Program-made: the position numbers and the translations under genes
In this document: one piece after another, positions 5,478 to 7,622 of the stretch
How the letters are laid out: each line of letters begins with the position of its first letter
Position numbering within the stretch: the stretch's first letter is position 1
Origin: an uncultured Clostridia bacterium
Lineage (GTDB): Bacteria; Bacillota; Clostridia; Christensenellales; CAG-314
DNA length: 7,622 nt
Assembly (NCBI GenBank): GCA_937875645.1
Contig: CALLXO010000071.1
Span: forward strand, 1 to 7,622
Direction of reading: 5' to 3'
The notes under the pieces: model-generated
Databases searched by the model: none
Told to the model about the DNA's origin: nothing
The model's input: the letters and a program-made list of their open reading frames with translations, nothing else

Positions 5478-7129
5478 TAGTTATCGCCTCCGTCTTTGTT
5501 TGCCATATCAGTTTCAAGGGGCGGTACAAATTTTTTTATTCTAGTGGTATCTCCTACTGCTATTCCGTCAGGGCGTTTTTCCATAGTCCAAAGAGGCATA
5601 CGCACCACTGTATCCTGTGCGTCTTGCGCATAGCCGAAACTGTCAAAATAGGGTTGACCAAAGGAAGTTAGTGATGCTAAATGTATAAGCAAGCCTAAAA
5701 AGCAAAGCAATATACCATATAATCCTATTATGGCAGCGAGCATCAATGCAACAAGTCTAATAATAGATAACGAATCATTTTGGTTGGGCACAATAAAACC
5801 TGCTACCGCCGTAACGGCAATAACAATGACCATGGGCGCACCCACTATGCCCGCACTGACAGCCGCTTCTCCCATAATAATTGCGCCTACTATACTTATT
5901 GCCTGACCGACGGGTTTAGGCAATCTTACTCCGGCTTCTCTCAACAATTCAAAAGCAAATACCAATAATAACGCCTCTAAAAAAAGAGGAAAGGGCGTAC
6001 CTTCTCTCGATTGAGCGATGCTAAACAGCAGCGTTGTGGGTATAAGCTCGCTATGGAAGGAGGTAAGCGCAACAAATATTGCCGGTGCAAATACCGTTAT
6101 TGCATATGCAATATAACGAAGTATCCTTACAAGGCTGGCATATAGCGGCCGCACATAATAGTCCTCTGCCGTCTGAAAACTTTCAATTAAAAGCATAGGC
6201 ACCGTCAGCACAAAGGGCGTACCGTCAACAACAATAGCAACTCTGCCTTCTAATATTTTGGCGGCAGTAACGTCGGGCTTTTCGCTGTAACTTATCGTTG
6301 CAAAAGGCGAAAAGGGCGCATCTTCTATATATTCTTCGATATAACCTGTTTCGAGTATTGACTCTACATCTAATTTATCTATACGTTGTCGTACCGTATT
6401 GACGACTTTTGGATTGGCAACTCCCTCTAAATATATAATACTTACATTTGTCCTCGTCTTTCGCCCTATAATCGTGTGTTCTATTTTAAGGTTTCCGTTG
6501 CGGATTTTTCGCCTTATTAGAGTAGTGTTTGTGCGCAAGTCTTCGGTATAGCCCTCACGAGGACCACGCACCACCGTTTCTGATTTGGGTTCGAATACCC
6601 CACGCTTGTCGTAGCCTTTGGAGTCCAACACTAACCCACAAGCACAACCTTCTGTCAGTAACACGGTATCACCGTTAAGACAGCCTTCTATGAGTTTATT
6701 AACGGTATTTTCATGCTTCACTTCTATGGCACAAAGCACCTCTTTGTCAATAATGTCCATGAGGTTTTCTTTCTTCAATTCTTCTTCGCTTATTTTGCAG
6801 TCTTTGAGCGAACCCAATATTGCATCGTAAACTATAGTAGTGTTTACCATACCATCAATATAAATCAACGCACCTTTAAGAGTCTTTTTTTGTCCATAAC
6901 GAAAATAACGCACTTTGGTATCGTTACTTTCCGCCAAAGCTGCTTGCATTTTTTTAACATTATCCTCTAGGTTTTTTACAAGTTTTTCTTCTTTTTTCTC
7001 GTTACTTGTATCTTCTGTTGAGGAATACGTCATTTCATCTTTTTCTAAACAATCGGACGTATCGTCCTTTTTGTATCTTAAAGTACGTGAAAAATAACGT
7101 AATTTTCTTGATATAAACCTAAACAGCAA
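5477..7129 (-). CDS. gerAA: Spore germinant receptor subunit A, GerAA/GerKA family
   Basis: The 550-residue product is the A subunit of a nutrient germinant receptor, located in the spore inner membrane and thought to help pass the germinant signal on to ion and dipicolinate release. Residues 1-70 are basic then highly charged and low-complexity (KKDDTSD, NEKKEEK). The soluble domain spans about 71-320 and holds the family signature VVRGPREGYTEDLRTN (187-202) followed by LIRRKIR, plus GRVAIVVDGTPFVLTVP (295-311). The membrane half has about five hydrophobic segments (roughly 335-355, 380-397, 408-428, 430-447, 458-483) with the conserved FELLREAGVRLP (393-404) and GEAAVSAGIVGAP (420-432). The tail is soluble. 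The start is TTG 7129, chosen for AAGGAAG 7 bases upstream; the next in-frame Met is residue 33. It is the first gene of the A-C-B-small gene operon, the same A-C-B order as B. subtilis gerK. Confidence 0.95.
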   Translation of the reverse strand: MLFRFISRKLRYFSRTLRYKKDDTSDCLEKDEMTYSSTEDTSNEKKEEKLVKNLEDNVKKMQAALAESNDTKVRYFRYGQKKTLKGALIYIDGMVNTTIVYDAILGSLKDCKISEEELKKENLMDIIDKEVLCAIEVKHENTVNKLIEGCLNGDTVLLTEGCACGLVLDSKGYDKRGVFEPKSETVVRGPREGYTEDLRTNTTLIRRKIRNGNLKIEHTIIGRKTRTNVSIIYLEGVANPKVVNTVRQRIDKLDVESILETGYIEEYIEDAPFSPFATISYSEKPDVTAAKILEGRVAIVVDGTPFVLTVPMLLIESFQTAEDYYVRPLYASLVRILRYIAYAITVFAPAIFVALTSFHSELIPTTLLFSIAQSREGTPFPLFLEALLLVFAFELLREAGVRLPKPVGQAISIVGAIIMGEAAVSAGIVGAPMVIVIAVTAVAGFIVPNQNDSLSIIRLVALMLAAIIGLYGILLCFLGLLIHLASLTSFGQPYFDSFGYAQDAQDTVVRMPLWTMEKRPDGIAVGDTTRIKKFVPPLETDMANKDGGDN

Positions 7130-7136
7130 CTTGTCA

Positions 7137-7143
7137 CTTCCTT
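7137..7143 (-). promoter_or_regulatory. Ribosome binding site supporting the TTG start of the A-subunit gene
   Basis: AAGGAAG lies 7 bases before TTG 7127-7129. No in-frame ATG is near it, and the next Met codon is 32 codons inside the protein, past the basic N-terminal segment typical of the family. This decides for the TTG. Confidence 0.75.
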
Positions 7144-7179
7144 ATTTAACAAACATTTTTTATTAGCCTTTTATACTTT

Positions 7180-7208
7180 CAGTATGTATTAAATATCTGA
7201 TTTAATGC
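7180..7208 (-). promoter_or_regulatory. Candidate sigma-G (forespore) promoter of the ger operon
   Basis: On the minus strand, GCATT (7204-7208) and CATACTG (7180-7186) are separated by 17 bases. The sigma-G consensus is about GHATR, 17-18 bases, CATWHTA, so one mismatch is seen in each box. Transcription would start near 7173, leaving a leader of about 43 bases. Known receptor operons in Bacillus are expressed from sigma-G promoters in the forespore. The -10 box also resembles sigma-E, but no good sigma-E -35 box sits at the right distance. The -10 box overlaps a short inverted repeat, ATACT-GAA-AGTAT. Confidence 0.55.
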
Positions 7209-7239
7209 AAAAAATAAGAGGTCAGTTAATGCCCTCTTA
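7209..7239 (-). terminator. Rho-independent terminator of the EAL-domain gene
   Basis: On the minus strand a 7-base-pair stem, TAAGAGG (7233-7239) and CCTCTTA (7215-7221), closes an 11-base loop and runs straight into six Ts (7209-7214). It lies 53 bases after the stop of the EAL gene and directly adjoins the -35 box of the ger promoter candidate, insulating the ger operon from the gene upstream. Confidence 0.8.
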
Positions 7240-7292
7240 ATGATATTTAGCTAAAATTTGTAATCTTAATTTGAATAGGCTATTAATAAGAA

Positions 7293-7622
7293 CTATTGCT
7301 TAAACATATCAATATCTGGTAAAATTTTTGCTTCGTCAAAAGGTTTTGGCGGCGCAAAGAAAAATCCCTGTCCTAAATTTATACCATTTTCTGCGGCAAA
7401 AAGTATGTTGGACTGATTTTCGATGCCTAAACTTATTAACAATATGTTGCGTTTTTTTACGTATTTAGATAAAATTGCAAGTATATTTTTGGATATAAAA
7501 CCGTCGTCTCCTGCCTCCTCAAAAACATTTTTGTCTAATTTAATAGCGGATACTTCGCTTTTTTCCAGCCGAGTGAGAGAAGACGCTTCGAGACCAAAAT
7601 TGTCTATTGCAATTTTAAAGCC
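7293..7622 (-). CDS. C-terminal part of a degenerate EAL-domain protein (partial)
   Basis: The frame is open from the right edge (7622) to TAG at 7293-7295 and gives the last 109 residues. It aligns by eye with the second half of an EAL (cyclic-di-GMP phosphodiesterase) domain: IAIDNFG where active enzymes have DDFG, AIKLDKNVF for the LKID block (lysine kept), ISLGIEN for AEGVET, and GINLGQGFFFAPPKP for the terminal CD-x-x-QGY-x-x-x-P motif. From family knowledge the second Asp of DDFG helps bind metal, and the Glu of AEG is the catalytic base; here these are Asn and Leu. The domain is therefore probably not an active hydrolase and may bind c-di-GMP or act through protein contacts. The EAL motif itself and any sensory, receiver or GGDEF part lie outside the window. 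A terminator follows at 7209-7239. Confidence 0.82.
   Translation of the reverse strand, partial: GFKIAIDNFGLEASSLTRLEKSEVSAIKLDKNVFEEAGDDGFISKNILAILSKYVKKRNILLISLGIENQSNILFAAENGINLGQGFFFAPPKPFDEAKILPDIDMFKQ

Noticed and set aside
1..7622. Mobile elements, CRISPR arrays, phage genes or tRNA genes
   Set aside because: No repeated spacers, terminal inverted repeats, transposase or integrase motifs, or cloverleaf structures were noticed on either strand.

Overview
The window looks like a chromosomal segment of an endospore-forming, AT-rich member of the Bacillota, most likely a clostridia-type organism. The reasons are a complete germinant-receptor (GerA-family) operon, a plausible forespore-type promoter in front of it, strong AGGAGG-like ribosome binding sites, two probable TTG starts, and a diverged elongation factor G paralogue of the kind common in clostridia. 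No mobile element, tRNA, rRNA or CRISPR array was seen, and it reads as ordinary core chromosome with a few unusual proteins.

Layout, left to right. Positions 1-1284 (minus) hold the first 428 codons of an EF-G-like translational GTPase that runs off the left edge, with its own promoter at 1317-1345. Positions 1364-2113 (minus) hold glutamate racemase (murI). A 143-base divergent intergenic region follows, with back-to-back promoters for murI (minus) and rpsT (plus). Positions 2257-2769 (plus) hold ribosomal protein S20, the only plus-strand gene, carrying a Lys/Ala/Glu-rich C-terminal tail that about doubles its length. A hairpin at 2822-2846 lies between rpsT and the convergent ger operon and probably terminates both. 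Positions 7129 down to 2934 (minus) hold a tightly packed operon in the order GerA-type A, C, B, then a 73-residue two-helix membrane protein. Positions 7180-7239 hold the operon's candidate sigma-G promoter, directly abutting the terminator of the next gene. Positions 7293-7622 (minus) are the C-terminal end of an EAL-type domain whose catalytic residues have changed.

How the genes work together. The ger genes encode one germinant receptor of the spore inner membrane: the A subunit (large soluble domain plus membrane domain), the C lipoprotein, the B transporter-like sensor, and probably a small D-type accessory subunit. They overlap or are spaced by a few bases, so they should be translated as a unit. 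The other genes are housekeeping: D-glutamate supply for the cell wall, the small ribosomal subunit, and a translation-factor paralogue. The EAL remnant suggests cyclic-di-GMP binding or another signalling role rather than hydrolysis.

There is no clearly new multi-gene system here. The observations most worth following are the tailed S20, the EF-G paralogue with altered G3 and G4 motifs, the degenerate EAL domain, and the small fourth ger gene.
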